This document shows, in pieces, positions 1 to 5,509 of a DNA stretch of 5,540 bases (position 1 is the stretch's first letter; the number at the start of each line of letters is the position of its first letter). Location: assembly GCA_052146895.1 (NCBI GenBank), contig JBKQLZ010000177.1, forward strand, positions 1-5,540. The letters are read 5' to 3'. The translations under genes and the position numbers were made by a program. This stretch comes from Palsa-601 sp052146895 (GTDB taxonomy: Bacteria; Actinomycetota; Acidimicrobiia; Acidimicrobiales; Bog-793). The notes beneath the pieces were generated by a model. It did no database searches and was not told where the DNA came from. It saw only the letters and a program-made list of their open reading frames with translations.

Positions 1-63
1 CTCTCGGCGGCGGCGTATCCCTAAGAAACGACCGCGTCCGCCCGGCGGCTCGATCTCACTCAC
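1..63 (-). CDS. N-terminus of an unidentified gene, cut by the left edge
   Basis: A GTG codon at 63-61 opens a minus-strand frame that has no stop in the 21 codons up to the window edge. Its translation begins MSEIEPPGGRGRF and ends in an arginine cluster (RRRRE). A plausible ribosome binding site, GGAG within CTGGAGAGCGCCT, lies about 7 bases before the GTG. A second GTG four bases further in reaches a stop quickly in its own frame. The gene would start 52 bases after the metG stop in the same direction, so it is probably the next gene of the operon. The segment is too short for a family assignment. The basic stretch could precede a membrane segment, but that is speculation. It does not look like TatD, which often follows metG in other bacteria. 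Confidence 0.45.
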   Translation of the reverse strand, partial: MSEIEPPGGRGRFLGIRRRRE

Positions 64-75
64 AGGCGCTCTCCA

Positions 76-129
76 GCTGTCAGTCCGCCACCCGTCGTCA
101 CTCGGCCACTCGTCTTCACTCGGCCACGC
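76..129. repeat. Three degenerate 18-bp tandem repeats over the metG stop codon
   Basis: Copies lie at 76-93, 94-111 and 112-129. The last two match at 16 of 18 positions and share TCACTCGGCCAC exactly. The first copy matches the middle one at 13 of 18, so it is the least certain. Read on the minus strand each unit contains GTGGCCGAGTGA or its variant GTGGCGGACTGA. Because 18 is a multiple of three, the TGA recurs in the metG frame at 116-118, 98-100 and 80-82. The array covers the last codons of metG (RVAE-stop) and part of the spacer before the next gene. It looks like a local duplication by slippage. Confidence 0.7.
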
Positions 130-1648
130 GCCGCGGGAACAGCGGTGCGCCCCTTGTCACGGTCACTCCGCCGGGGTAGCCGCCCCAATCGAGTACTCCA
201 GCTGGCCCGGCGTTACCGGGCGCTGCCGGAGAGCCCGTGAGCCCGAGGCGAGACCAAATCTCGGCTCCGGTGTCGGGCATCACTGGCGAGACGAGCACGG
301 CAACGATCCGTAGCACCTCGAGCGCGTCCCCGAGGACGGCGTCGACCTCCGGCCCTGGGTCGAGCTTCCAGGGAGCGACAGCCTCGAGCTCGGCATTTGC
401 GGCGCGTATCAGCCGCCAGGCCGCCTCGAGACCCTCGTGGGGTGCAAAGCGCTGCCACGCTTGCAGCGCGTCCCCGACTACCTCGGGCGCCGCGAGCGCG
501 AGCGGGGAGGAGCTCGTCGCCGGACTCGGAGCCGGTCCGACGCCGCCGCACTTCGAGTCGACCACGGTGGCAACGCGGGCGAGCAGGTTCCCGAGGTTGT
601 TGGCGAGGTCCGAGTTGTACCGCTCGATGAGGCCCTCATAGGTGAACTCGCCGTCGTGGCCTATCGGGAAGTCCCGGACCAGGTAGTAACGCAGGGCGTC
701 GTTGCCGACGTCGTGCGCGAGCTCGACCGGATCGACCTGGTTGAAGGCCGTCTTCCCCATCTTCTTGCCGCCGATGAGGAGGAAGCCGTGCACCAGGTAC
801 TGGCCAGGCGGATCTATCCCGGCGGCGATGCACATGGCCGGCCACCAGACGCAGTGGAACCGGATGATGTCCTTCCCGAGCAGATGGTGGACGGAAGGCC
901 ACCACTTGTCGAAACGAGCCTCGTCGTCGCCGAACCCTATAGCGGAGATGTAGTTCACGAGCGCGTCGTACCAGACGTAGAAGACGTGCTCCGGGTCCCA
1001 GGGGACGGGTATGCCCCAGTCGATCGAGGTCCTGGTGATCGAGATGTCCTTCAAGCCGCCCTTGATGATCCCGAGCGCCTCGTTGCGGCGGGTCTCGGGG
1101 TAGATCGCGCGAGGATGCTGGTCGTACCAGTGGAGGAGCTCGTCGGTGAAACGGCTGAGCGCGAAGAACCAGTTGTCCTCCGACAGCCACTCGACCGGCG
1201 TCTCGTGGACCGGGCAGCGCTCACCCTCGAGTAGGTCGTCCTCGACGTAATACGCCTCGCAGCTGACGCAGTACCACCCTTCGTACTTGCCCTTGTAGAG
1301 GAAGCCGTTGTCATAGATGGCCTGCATGAACCGCTGGACCGAGCGGAAATGGCGCTCCTCGGTCGTGCGGATGAAGTCGTCGTTCGAGAGCTCGAGCGCC
1401 TTCCAAGTCTCCACGAAACGCGCGCTCGTCCGGTCGGACCACTCCTTCGCGCTGACGCCGTTCTCCTTCGCCGCTCGCATGATCTTCAAACCGTGCTCGT
1501 CGGTGCCGGTGATGAACCAGGTCTCGTCGCCCGCGAGCCGGTGCCACCTGGCCAGGGCGTCGGCACAGATGGTGGCGTACGCCGTGCCGACATGGGGCGC
1601 GTCGTTTACGTAGTAGATCGGGGTCGTCTGGTAGTAGCGACCGGGCAC
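116..1648 (-). CDS. metG: Methionyl-tRNA synthetase with variant HIGH and KMSKS motifs
   Basis: This cytoplasmic class I synthetase (510 aa) charges tRNA-Met with methionine for initiation and elongation. The Rossmann catalytic domain starts at once (YYQTTPIYYVNDAPHVGTAY). It continues with FITGTDEHGLK (about 46-55) and a single-zinc knuckle with C127, C130, C145 and H148, as in the Thermus-type enzyme. SITRTSIDWGIPVPWD and GKDIIRFHCVWWPA follow, then a KMSKS-loop equivalent at 296-300. The alpha-helical anticodon-binding domain includes NAELEAVAPWK (about 418-428). There is no C-terminal Trbp111-like tRNA-binding domain. The GTG at 1648 is chosen because family homology begins there; the frame is open upstream, but that part is low-complexity and antisense-like and overlaps rsmI. 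The gap after the rsmI stop is 10 bases, with only a G-rich stretch as a possible ribosome binding site. Oddity: HIGH reads HVGT (19-22) and KMSKS reads KMGKT, although the catalytically important second lysine remains. Confidence 0.96.
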   Translation of the reverse strand: MPGRYYQTTPIYYVNDAPHVGTAYATICADALARWHRLAGDETWFITGTDEHGLKIMRAAKENGVSAKEWSDRTSARFVETWKALELSNDDFIRTTEERHFRSVQRFMQAIYDNGFLYKGKYEGWYCVSCEAYYVEDDLLEGERCPVHETPVEWLSEDNWFFALSRFTDELLHWYDQHPRAIYPETRRNEALGIIKGGLKDISITRTSIDWGIPVPWDPEHVFYVWYDALVNYISAIGFGDDEARFDKWWPSVHHLLGKDIIRFHCVWWPAMCIAAGIDPPGQYLVHGFLLIGGKKMGKTAFNQVDPVELAHDVGNDALRYYLVRDFPIGHDGEFTYEGLIERYNSDLANNLGNLLARVATVVDSKCGGVGPAPSPATSSSPLALAAPEVVGDALQAWQRFAPHEGLEAAWRLIRAANAELEAVAPWKLDPGPEVDAVLGDALEVLRIVAVLVSPVMPDTGAEIWSRLGLTGSPAAPGNAGPAGVLDWGGYPGGVTVTRGAPLFPRRVAE

Positions 1649-1658
1649 GGCGCCGAGC

Positions 1659-2525
1659 CTACAAGCCCCCCGCCGGGCGACCCCCCGCCTTCGGACCGAC
1701 CGCGTCGTAGACCTCTCGGCGCGCGATGCCCACCCGGTCGGCGACCTCCGCCACCGCATCTCTTCGCGTGCTTCCCGCCACCACCAGCTCGGCGACGGCC
1801 TCGGCGAGCTCGGTCGGGGACGGTACGACCCGATCCGCCACCTCGGCGCCGTCGAGCACGATGACGAACTCACCGCGGGCTGTCGTTGCCGGCCAGCGAT
1901 GCGGCGACGCGCCGAGCGGACCGCTCCAGACCTCCTCGTGGAGCTTTGTCAGCTCCCGGCAGACCACCACCGGCCGGATCTCGTCACAGAGGCCTTGGAG
2001 CTCGCTGAGGAGGGCTTCAACTCGGCTGGGCGCCTCGTAGATGACGGACGGCACCGTCGCTGCCACGACCTCGGCGAGGCGCGCGCGTCGCTCGCGACCC
2101 TTGCGCGGCAAGAAGCCCTCGAACCGCCACCGACCATCCCCCAGGCCGGAGACCGCCATCGCTGCGACGCAAGCCGACGGGCCCGGTATCGGCGAGACAC
2201 GCCCGCCGGCCGCGTGCACCGCCGCGACGACGCGCCGGCCTGGGTCGGAGATGGTGGGCGTGCCGGCGTCGGTCACCAGCGCGACCTTCTTGCCATCGTC
2301 GAGCAGCGCGAGCACCTCCCGCACCCGCTCGGCCTCGTTGTGCTCGTGGAGCGATGCGAGGCGCGCCGGCCGGATCCCGAGACGGGCGAAGAGCTGACCC
2401 GAGTGACGGGTGTCTTCGCAGTAGACGACGTCAGCCGATGACAGCGCCTCGACCGCCCGCGGTGACAGGTCGCCGACATTGCCGATCGGCGTGGCGACGA
2501 GCACGAGCTCGCCCCTCTCGCTCAC
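1659..2525 (-). CDS. rsmI: 16S rRNA (cytidine-1402-2'-O)-methyltransferase RsmI
   Basis: RsmI is an SAM-dependent methyltransferase of the tetrapyrrole-methylase fold that 2'-O-methylates C1402 in the 16S rRNA decoding centre. The 288-aa product has the usual length and the family motifs in order: ATPIGNVGDLSPRA (11-24), CEDTRHSG (36-43), LHEHNE (59-64), ALVTDAGTPTISDPG (82-96), IPGPSA (113-118), FEGFLPRKGRER (135-146), CRELTKLHEEVWSG (189-202) and GEFVIVLDG (218-226). A C-terminal helical segment (TRRDAVAEVADRVGIARREVYDAV) follows. The usual YESPHR-like motif reads YEAPSR. The GTG start at 2525 overlaps the TGA of the DUF192 gene as GTGA, which suggests translational coupling. A second GTG at 2504 has a better-spaced purine tract (GAGAGGGG), but starting there would remove the GEL residues usual before this first strand. 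metG follows after 10 bases. Confidence 0.95.
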   Translation of the reverse strand: MSERGELVLVATPIGNVGDLSPRAVEALSSADVVYCEDTRHSGQLFARLGIRPARLASLHEHNEAERVREVLALLDDGKKVALVTDAGTPTISDPGRRVVAAVHAAGGRVSPIPGPSACVAAMAVSGLGDGRWRFEGFLPRKGRERRARLAEVVAATVPSVIYEAPSRVEALLSELQGLCDEIRPVVVCRELTKLHEEVWSGPLGASPHRWPATTARGEFVIVLDGAEVADRVVPSPTELAEAVAELVVAGSTRRDAVAEVADRVGIARREVYDAVGPKAGGRPAGGL

Positions 2526-2851
2526 TCCTGTATCTCGAGCTGATCGCCTGGCCTCAGCGCCCAGCGTTCGAAGGCACCGGCCTCGGCCTCGAGCACGTTG
2601 CGGGCGCGCCACCTCGGCCGGGCGATCGAGTAGCGCCGCAGCCGCCGCACCGCGATCACGTTCAGGTCCCGATCAAGGAAGGCTACGTCCATCGCGAACC
2701 GCATACCGAACGAGTGCACGCCTTTCGTGTGGCGGAGCAACATGGCCCCTTCACACTCCTGCCGGCCGACGAGACCGCGCGAGCGCGCCCAGAACCCGCT
2801 CGCGACTTGAAGGCTCGCGAGAACCTGACCGTCACGTAGGAGCCACGCCAT
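2522..2851 (-). CDS. DUF192 family protein
   Basis: The 109-aa product begins MAWLLRDGQVLASLQVA and carries the DUF192 hallmarks: the ARSRGLVGR turn (22-30), SFGMRFAMDVAFLD (47-60, matching the family's F-MK-x-x-x-x-LDV-FLD pattern) and a C-terminal NVLEAEAGAFERWALRPGD (85-103). DUF192 proteins are small beta-rich proteins without an assigned biochemical role; some are exported, but no signal peptide is visible here, so a cytoplasmic location is inferred. An alternative ATG at 2869 would add six residues (MRESWA). Neither start has a convincing ribosome binding site. A GAGAAT hexamer 8 bases before the 2851 ATG could be the -10 of a leaderless start. The frame is open up to 2947, but that extension lies antisense over the bL37 gene and has no family similarity. 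The stop overlaps the rsmI start, so this looks like the first gene of the operon. Confidence 0.88.
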   Translation of the reverse strand: MAWLLRDGQVLASLQVASGFWARSRGLVGRQECEGAMLLRHTKGVHSFGMRFAMDVAFLDRDLNVIAVRRLRRYSIARPRWRARNVLEAEAGAFERWALRPGDQLEIQE

Positions 2852-2882
2852 CGCCCACGATTCTCGCATCCCTGACGGCGAG

Positions 2883-2888
2883 TACACT
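2883..2888 (+). promoter_or_regulatory. Candidate -10 element (TACACT) of the bL37 gene
   Basis: TACACT fits the TANNNT pattern of sigma-70-type -10 hexamers and ends 9 bases before the GTG start. Transcription would begin at or within a few bases of the start codon, giving a leaderless or near-leaderless mRNA. No convincing -35 is visible (TTCTCG at 2861-2866 is weak). There is also no ribosome binding site between the hexamer and the GTG, only a pyrimidine-rich stretch. Confidence 0.45.
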
Positions 2889-2897
2889 TCCCCTCTT

Positions 2898-2981
2898 GTG
2901 TCCAAGCGAACTGTGAAACGCAAGCTTCGGAAGAAGAACAAGGCCAATCACGGCAAGAAGCCGAACTGCGGTCGCGGTTGA
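2898..2981 (+). CDS. Small ribosomal protein, bL37 type
   Basis: This 27-codon gene starts with GTG and ends with TGA. Its product begins MSKRTVKRKLRKK, continues KANHGKKPN and ends CGRG. About 45% of residues are Lys or Arg and there is no acidic residue. The Ser-Lys-Arg start, the run of basic residues and the ANHGK(R/K)PN block match bL37 as I recall it, an extra protein of the large subunit found in mycobacterial ribosome structures near the peptidyl transferase centre. The remembered homologs are about 24 residues long and end shortly after PN, so the CGRG tail looks like a small extension. The gene stands alone, diverging from the DUF192-rsmI-metG operon and converging on the GDPD gene 35 bases away. 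Its size means automated annotation could easily miss it. The alternative, a chance basic frame, is unlikely given the specific motif. Confidence 0.78.
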   Translation: MSKRTVKRKLRKKNKANHGKKPNCGRG

Positions 2982-3016
2982 TCGATTTCCGCTCGCTGGC
3001 CTGACGCTCTTTCGAG

Positions 3017-3877
3017 TCACGCGCGCCAGGCGATCTCCCGCTCCTCGAGGAGCGGGACGAGCACGCTCGGCGAGTCCGAGATGATCCCGTCCACATCGAG
3101 GTCGAGAAGACGCTCCATCTCCGGGCGGTCGTCGATCGTCCACACGTGCACGGCGAGACCGCCCCGGTGAGCGGCTTCGACGAATTGCTCGTCAACCACG
3201 GTGATCTCGCCGAAAGTGGCAGGCACCTGCAACGCGACATGCCGCGCGACCGACTCGGGCGCGGGCTCACCTGCTCGCGCTGAGCGGAAGAAATCGGCCG
3301 TGGCTGCCGTTCCGGCCGACGTCGGGATCTCGGGCGCGTAGCGGGAGAACGATTCAGTCGCCCCATCGTTGAACGAGGCGACAATCACGTCGTCGAGGCG
3401 CTCGTAGGCGCGCAAGAGCTCCGCCAGCACATCCTCGTAGGGCTCGATCTCCGGAGCGGTGCGCTTGATGTCGAGGTTCAGGATCGCGCCCGGAAACTGC
3501 TCGAGGATCTCTTCGAGGCTTGCTATCCCGTAACGGTGGTCAGCAGGTGCGCGACCGCGATAGATGTAGCTCTCCTCGGGGCAACCGGTCTGAACGTCCT
3601 CGCCCTGGACGAACCAGTACGAGTTGTCGAGTTCCATCAACTCAGCGAGCGTCCGGGAGCAGATCTCGCCCGCGACGTTCGTCGTGCGCTCGAGCGTGGG
3701 GTCATGGCAGACGACGATTTTCCGGTCTGCCGTCGCGTGGACATCGAGCTCGATCGCAGGCGCACCAAGCTCGATTGCGTGCGCGATTGCGCACAGAGTG
3801 CTCGAGGGTGCCTCCCGAGCACCGCCTTGATGTGCGTACGCGATAACCCTGCGAGAAAGCCACGGATTGTCGACCAT
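3017..3877 (-). CDS. Glycerophosphodiester phosphodiesterase family protein (GDPD)
   Basis: GDPD enzymes are TIM-barrel hydrolases that cleave glycerophosphodiesters to glycerol-3-phosphate and an alcohol. This 286-aa product covers the whole barrel. Counted from its ATG it has AHQGGAREAPSSTL (15-28) at the usual HRG...PENT position, AIELDVHATAD (41-51) with the metal-binding E43 and D45, VVCHDPTLERTT (55-66) with the second catalytic His58, LNLDIK (133-138), VHVWTIDD and the terminal GIISDSP. Oddities are HQG in place of HRG, PSST in place of PENT, and Asp where the NxEIK motif usually has Glu. A segment of about 35 residues (NSYWF through YRGRAPADHRYG) lies between the second His and the next barrel strand. 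No signal peptide is visible, so a cytoplasmic location is inferred. The start is ATG 3877; a GTG directly before it (3880) would add one residue. The true substrate is uncertain. Confidence 0.9.
   Translation of the reverse strand: MVDNPWLSRRVIAYAHQGGAREAPSSTLCAIAHAIELGAPAIELDVHATADRKIVVCHDPTLERTTNVAGEICSRTLAELMELDNSYWFVQGEDVQTGCPEESYIYRGRAPADHRYGIASLEEILEQFPGAILNLDIKRTAPEIEPYEDVLAELLRAYERLDDVIVASFNDGATESFSRYAPEIPTSAGTAATADFFRSARAGEPAPESVARHVALQVPATFGEITVVDEQFVEAAHRGGLAVHVWTIDDRPEMERLLDLDVDGIISDSPSVLVPLLEEREIAWRA
3036..3057. terminator. 22-bp perfect palindrome at the bL37/GDPD convergent ends
   Basis: The palindrome can fold on either strand into a 9-bp stem (CCGCTCC core) with a TCGA tetraloop. 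It lies inside the last codons of the GDPD gene and 55 bases after the bL37 stop. There is no T-tract on the plus-strand side, so a classical intrinsic terminator is not shown. It could be a U-tract-less terminator or RNA-stabilising hairpin for the bL37 transcript. Because it is coding for GDPD (reading LLEERE), chance remains possible. Confidence 0.4.
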
Positions 3878-3883
3878 CACTTG

Positions 3884-3889
3884 TGTCTA
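3884..3889 (-). promoter_or_regulatory. Candidate -10 element (TAGACA) of the GDPD gene
   Basis: On the minus strand TAGACA lies 6 bases before the ATG at 3877, which would place the transcription start at or near the start codon. The last base departs from TANNNT. A GGAGG at 3895-3899 lies about 17 bases before the ATG, too far for a good ribosome binding site, so a leaderless mRNA is the simpler reading. No -35 is evident. Confidence 0.3.
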
Positions 3890-3906
3890 CCAGGCCTCCA
3901 GACGGG

Positions 3907-3912
3907 TAGCCT
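3907..3912 (+). promoter_or_regulatory. Candidate -10 element (TAGCCT) of the 201-aa protein gene
   Basis: TAGCCT fits TANNNT and ends 10 bases before the ATG at 3923. A start site 6-9 bases downstream of it would leave almost no leader, and no ribosome binding site is visible in CGGCAACGCC. A weak GTGTCT at 3883-3888 would be a -35 with an 18-base spacer. Together with the minus-strand TAGACA, the 45-base gap holds two divergent promoters. Confidence 0.4.
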
Positions 3913-3922
3913 CGGCAACGCC

Positions 3923-4528
3923 ATGATCGACCACATCCTGCTCGACCTCATCGGCGCGATTCGCGAGGCGTTCGAAGGAGCTCTCCTCGAACAGCAGGCC
4001 GTAGAGGAGCGCTTCCAGGTCGACGTCTTCCTCGGCGACCTCTCCTTCGAGACGTCGTACAGCCTCCCGGGCGAGCGCAGTCCAGCTCGGGTCCGGGCCG
4101 ACCTCACTCTCGACTGGCCGACGTGGAGTCAGAGCGCGTATCGGTCGTGGTCGATCGGCGAGCCCCCGGCGGAGCCGCCAGAGCTCATCATCGAGCTCGC
4201 GTTTCGCATGCAGCGGCTGGCGGAGACGCCCGATGCGACGCGCGTGCTCTCGGTACTAGACGAGGAAGGCCCTCAGCTAGGCCCAGAGCGGTTGGAGCGG
4301 ACGGCTCCGACCCTCGAGCAGGTATTCGAAAGCAACGGTGAGACGATCTCGGCACTCGAGGTCGCCTACCAGGGGAGCATCCGCCTAGAGGACTCCTTGC
4401 TCGAAGACCCGAGCAAGCTGGACGAGCACATCTCCAGCCTCGCCCGGTGGGTGGCGAGCGCCCTCGTCAGGTTGACCGACCTCGACTTGCCGTTCCTCCC
4501 TCCCGAAGAGGACAGCGAGCACGCCTGA
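3923..4528 (+). CDS. Conserved-looking protein of unknown function (201 aa)
   Basis: I do not recognise a family with known function. The 201-aa product starts with a hydrophobic/amphipathic helix (MIDHILLDLIGAIREAFEGALL). A beta-rich stretch follows (FQVDVFLGDLSFETSYSLPG, then RVRADLTLD) and leads into an aromatic segment, WPTWSQSAYRSW (65-76). A proline-rich turn (EPPAEPPE) is followed by helical segments (LIIELAFRMQRLA; LEQVFESNGETISALEVAY; LDEHISSLARWVASALVRL), and the protein ends in an acidic tail (PEEDSEHA). It is acidic overall, with no signal peptide or transmembrane segment, so it is probably cytoplasmic. The ATG at 3923 is chosen because the upstream open frame is antisense to GDPD and a -10-like TAGCCT lies 10 bases before it. 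Codon use is GC-rich like its neighbours, which supports a real native gene. It diverges from GDPD and ends 12 bases from the kinase stop. Confidence 0.82.
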   Translation: MIDHILLDLIGAIREAFEGALLEQQAVEERFQVDVFLGDLSFETSYSLPGERSPARVRADLTLDWPTWSQSAYRSWSIGEPPAEPPELIIELAFRMQRLAETPDATRVLSVLDEEGPQLGPERLERTAPTLEQVFESNGETISALEVAYQGSIRLEDSLLEDPSKLDEHISSLARWVASALVRLTDLDLPFLPPEEDSEHA

Positions 4529-4532
4529 GCGA

Positions 4533-4554
4533 TCGAGGCGCTAGAGCGCCTCGA
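4533..4554. terminator. Bidirectional hairpin between convergent genes
   Basis: TCGAGGCGC (4533-4541) and GCGCCTCGA (4546-4554) form a perfect 9-bp stem around a TAGA loop. The hairpin begins 5 bases after the stop of the 201-aa protein gene. The kinase stop codon (TAG on the minus strand, 4543-4541) straddles the loop-stem boundary. No T-tract follows on either strand, so it would be a U-tract-less type of terminator, usable from both sides. Its position between convergent stops makes a transcription-ending role likely. Confidence 0.55.
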
Positions 4555-5509
4555 CAAGACCGGCGAGCGATACCCGAGGACGGGCCCCGAGGTGGCCGAT
4601 GATCTCGCTCGCTGCGAGCGACCCGACACGGAGCGCCCGCGCGAGACCGTCGCCTCTCGTGATGCCGTAGAGAACGCCGGCAGCGAACAGGTCTCCCGCC
4701 CCCGTCGTGTCCACTACCGAGTCCACCGGGTGCGCCACGCACTCGATCCTGCCGCCGGTCGATACCGCGACCGAACCGCCGGCCCCCAGGGTCACGATGG
4801 CGAGCATCCCCGGTCGCTTCAAGGCGAGGAGGCCCTCCTCGAGCGACTGCGCACCGGTAAGTGATCGAGTCTCCTCCTCGTTCCCGAAGAGGATGTCCAC
4901 CGTGCCCTCGCCGATCAACTCGAGGACCCTGTCTCGATGCCGCTCGACCACGAACGGGTCCGAGAGCGACAGCGCGACGAGCGTGCCTGAACCCCTCGCG
5001 AGCTCGGTCGCCTTCGCGAGCGCCTCTGCCGCTGCCGGAGCATCGAGGAGGTAGCCCTCGACGTAGACGACGAGCGACTCGCCGATACCTGCCTCCTCGA
5101 CAGCGGGCGCGCCGAGCTCGCCGGCGGCGCCGAGATTCGTCGCCATCGATCGCTCTCCGTCGTGGCCCACGAGCACGTGACAGACGCCGGTGGGTTGACC
5201 GCTTGCGACAGGCAGAGCGACGCAGCGCACTCCGCTTGCCTCGAGGTTCGCCACATATCGACGGCCCAGCTCATCGGCTCCGATGGACCCGGCAAAGGCC
5301 GGCGATCCGCCGAGGGAGGCGATGCCCGCTGCTGTGTTGGCGGCTGACCCCCCGGCGACCTCCTCCCAACCATCGTGGGCGCGCTCGATCTCCAGTGCTT
5401 TCTCGCCGTCGACGAGCGTCATCGCCCCCAGTTCCAGCCCGGCACGCGTGACAACGTCGGGCGTTGCCTCCGCCAGCCGGTCCACGAGTGCGTGGCCGAG
5501 ACAGACCAC
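4541..5509 (-). CDS. PfkB-family carbohydrate kinase, adenosine-kinase-like
   Basis: This ribokinase/PfkB-fold kinase transfers phosphate from ATP to a sugar or nucleoside hydroxyl. Of 322 residues, the first PfkB signature is at 53-67 (GGSAANTAAGIASLG) and the second at about 267-280 (DTTGAGDLFAAGVL), with catalytic base Asp273 and the anion hole in GAGD. GAMTLVD, TGVCHVLV, NLGAAGEL, YVEGYLLD, ALSLSDPF, ILFGNEEE and the closing IGHLGARPRVSL match the bacterial proteins annotated as adenosine kinase, so purine salvage is the best guess; fructokinase or another PfkB sugar kinase is possible. The GTG at 5509 is the only usual in-frame start inside the window. It has no well-placed ribosome binding site and begins two residues inside the first strand (DVVCLGHALVD). 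The frame stays open to 5540, reading LPVHGARNTD before it, so the true start may lie beyond the right edge. Confidence 0.88.
   Translation of the reverse strand: MVCLGHALVDRLAEATPDVVTRAGLELGAMTLVDGEKALEIERAHDGWEEVAGGSAANTAAGIASLGGSPAFAGSIGADELGRRYVANLEASGVRCVALPVASGQPTGVCHVLVGHDGERSMATNLGAAGELGAPAVEEAGIGESLVVYVEGYLLDAPAAAEALAKATELARGSGTLVALSLSDPFVVERHRDRVLELIGEGTVDILFGNEEETRSLTGAQSLEEGLLALKRPGMLAIVTLGAGGSVAVSTGGRIECVAHPVDSVVDTTGAGDLFAAGVLYGITRGDGLARALRVGSLAASEIIGHLGARPRVSLAGLVEAL

Noticed and set aside
437..1234. A long plus-strand open frame (265 codons) across metG
   Set aside because: It is opposite a clear metG, and its composition is what a GC-rich complementary strand gives; no recognisable domain.
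1649..1873. A 75-codon N-terminal extension of metG
   Set aside because: It lies inside rsmI in another frame, is rich in Arg, Ser and Trp without family similarity, and MetRS homology begins right after the GTG at 1648.
2883..2890. An overlapping bidirectional promoter shared by bL37 and the DUF192 operon
   Set aside because: The reverse complement of the TACACT region gives only a poor -10 (TGTACT) for the operon direction, so symmetry is not supported.
2852..2947. An N-terminal extension of the DUF192 protein up to 2947
   Set aside because: It is antisense to the bL37 gene, has no DUF192 similarity, and the family's usual N-terminus matches a start at 2851 or 2869.
2683..3384. A minus-strand open frame (233 codons) spanning GDPD, bL37 and DUF192
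   Set aside because: It crosses three better-supported genes, is low-complexity with many Arg and Ser residues, and has no domain.
3536..3922. A 129-codon upstream extension of the 201-aa protein
   Set aside because: It runs antisense through GDPD coding sequence, and a promoter-like TAGCCT lies directly before the ATG at 3923.
4861..5451. A long plus-strand open frame (196 codons) across the kinase gene
   Set aside because: Its Arg/Pro/Ser-rich translation is typical of antisense frames in GC-rich genes, with no family signature.
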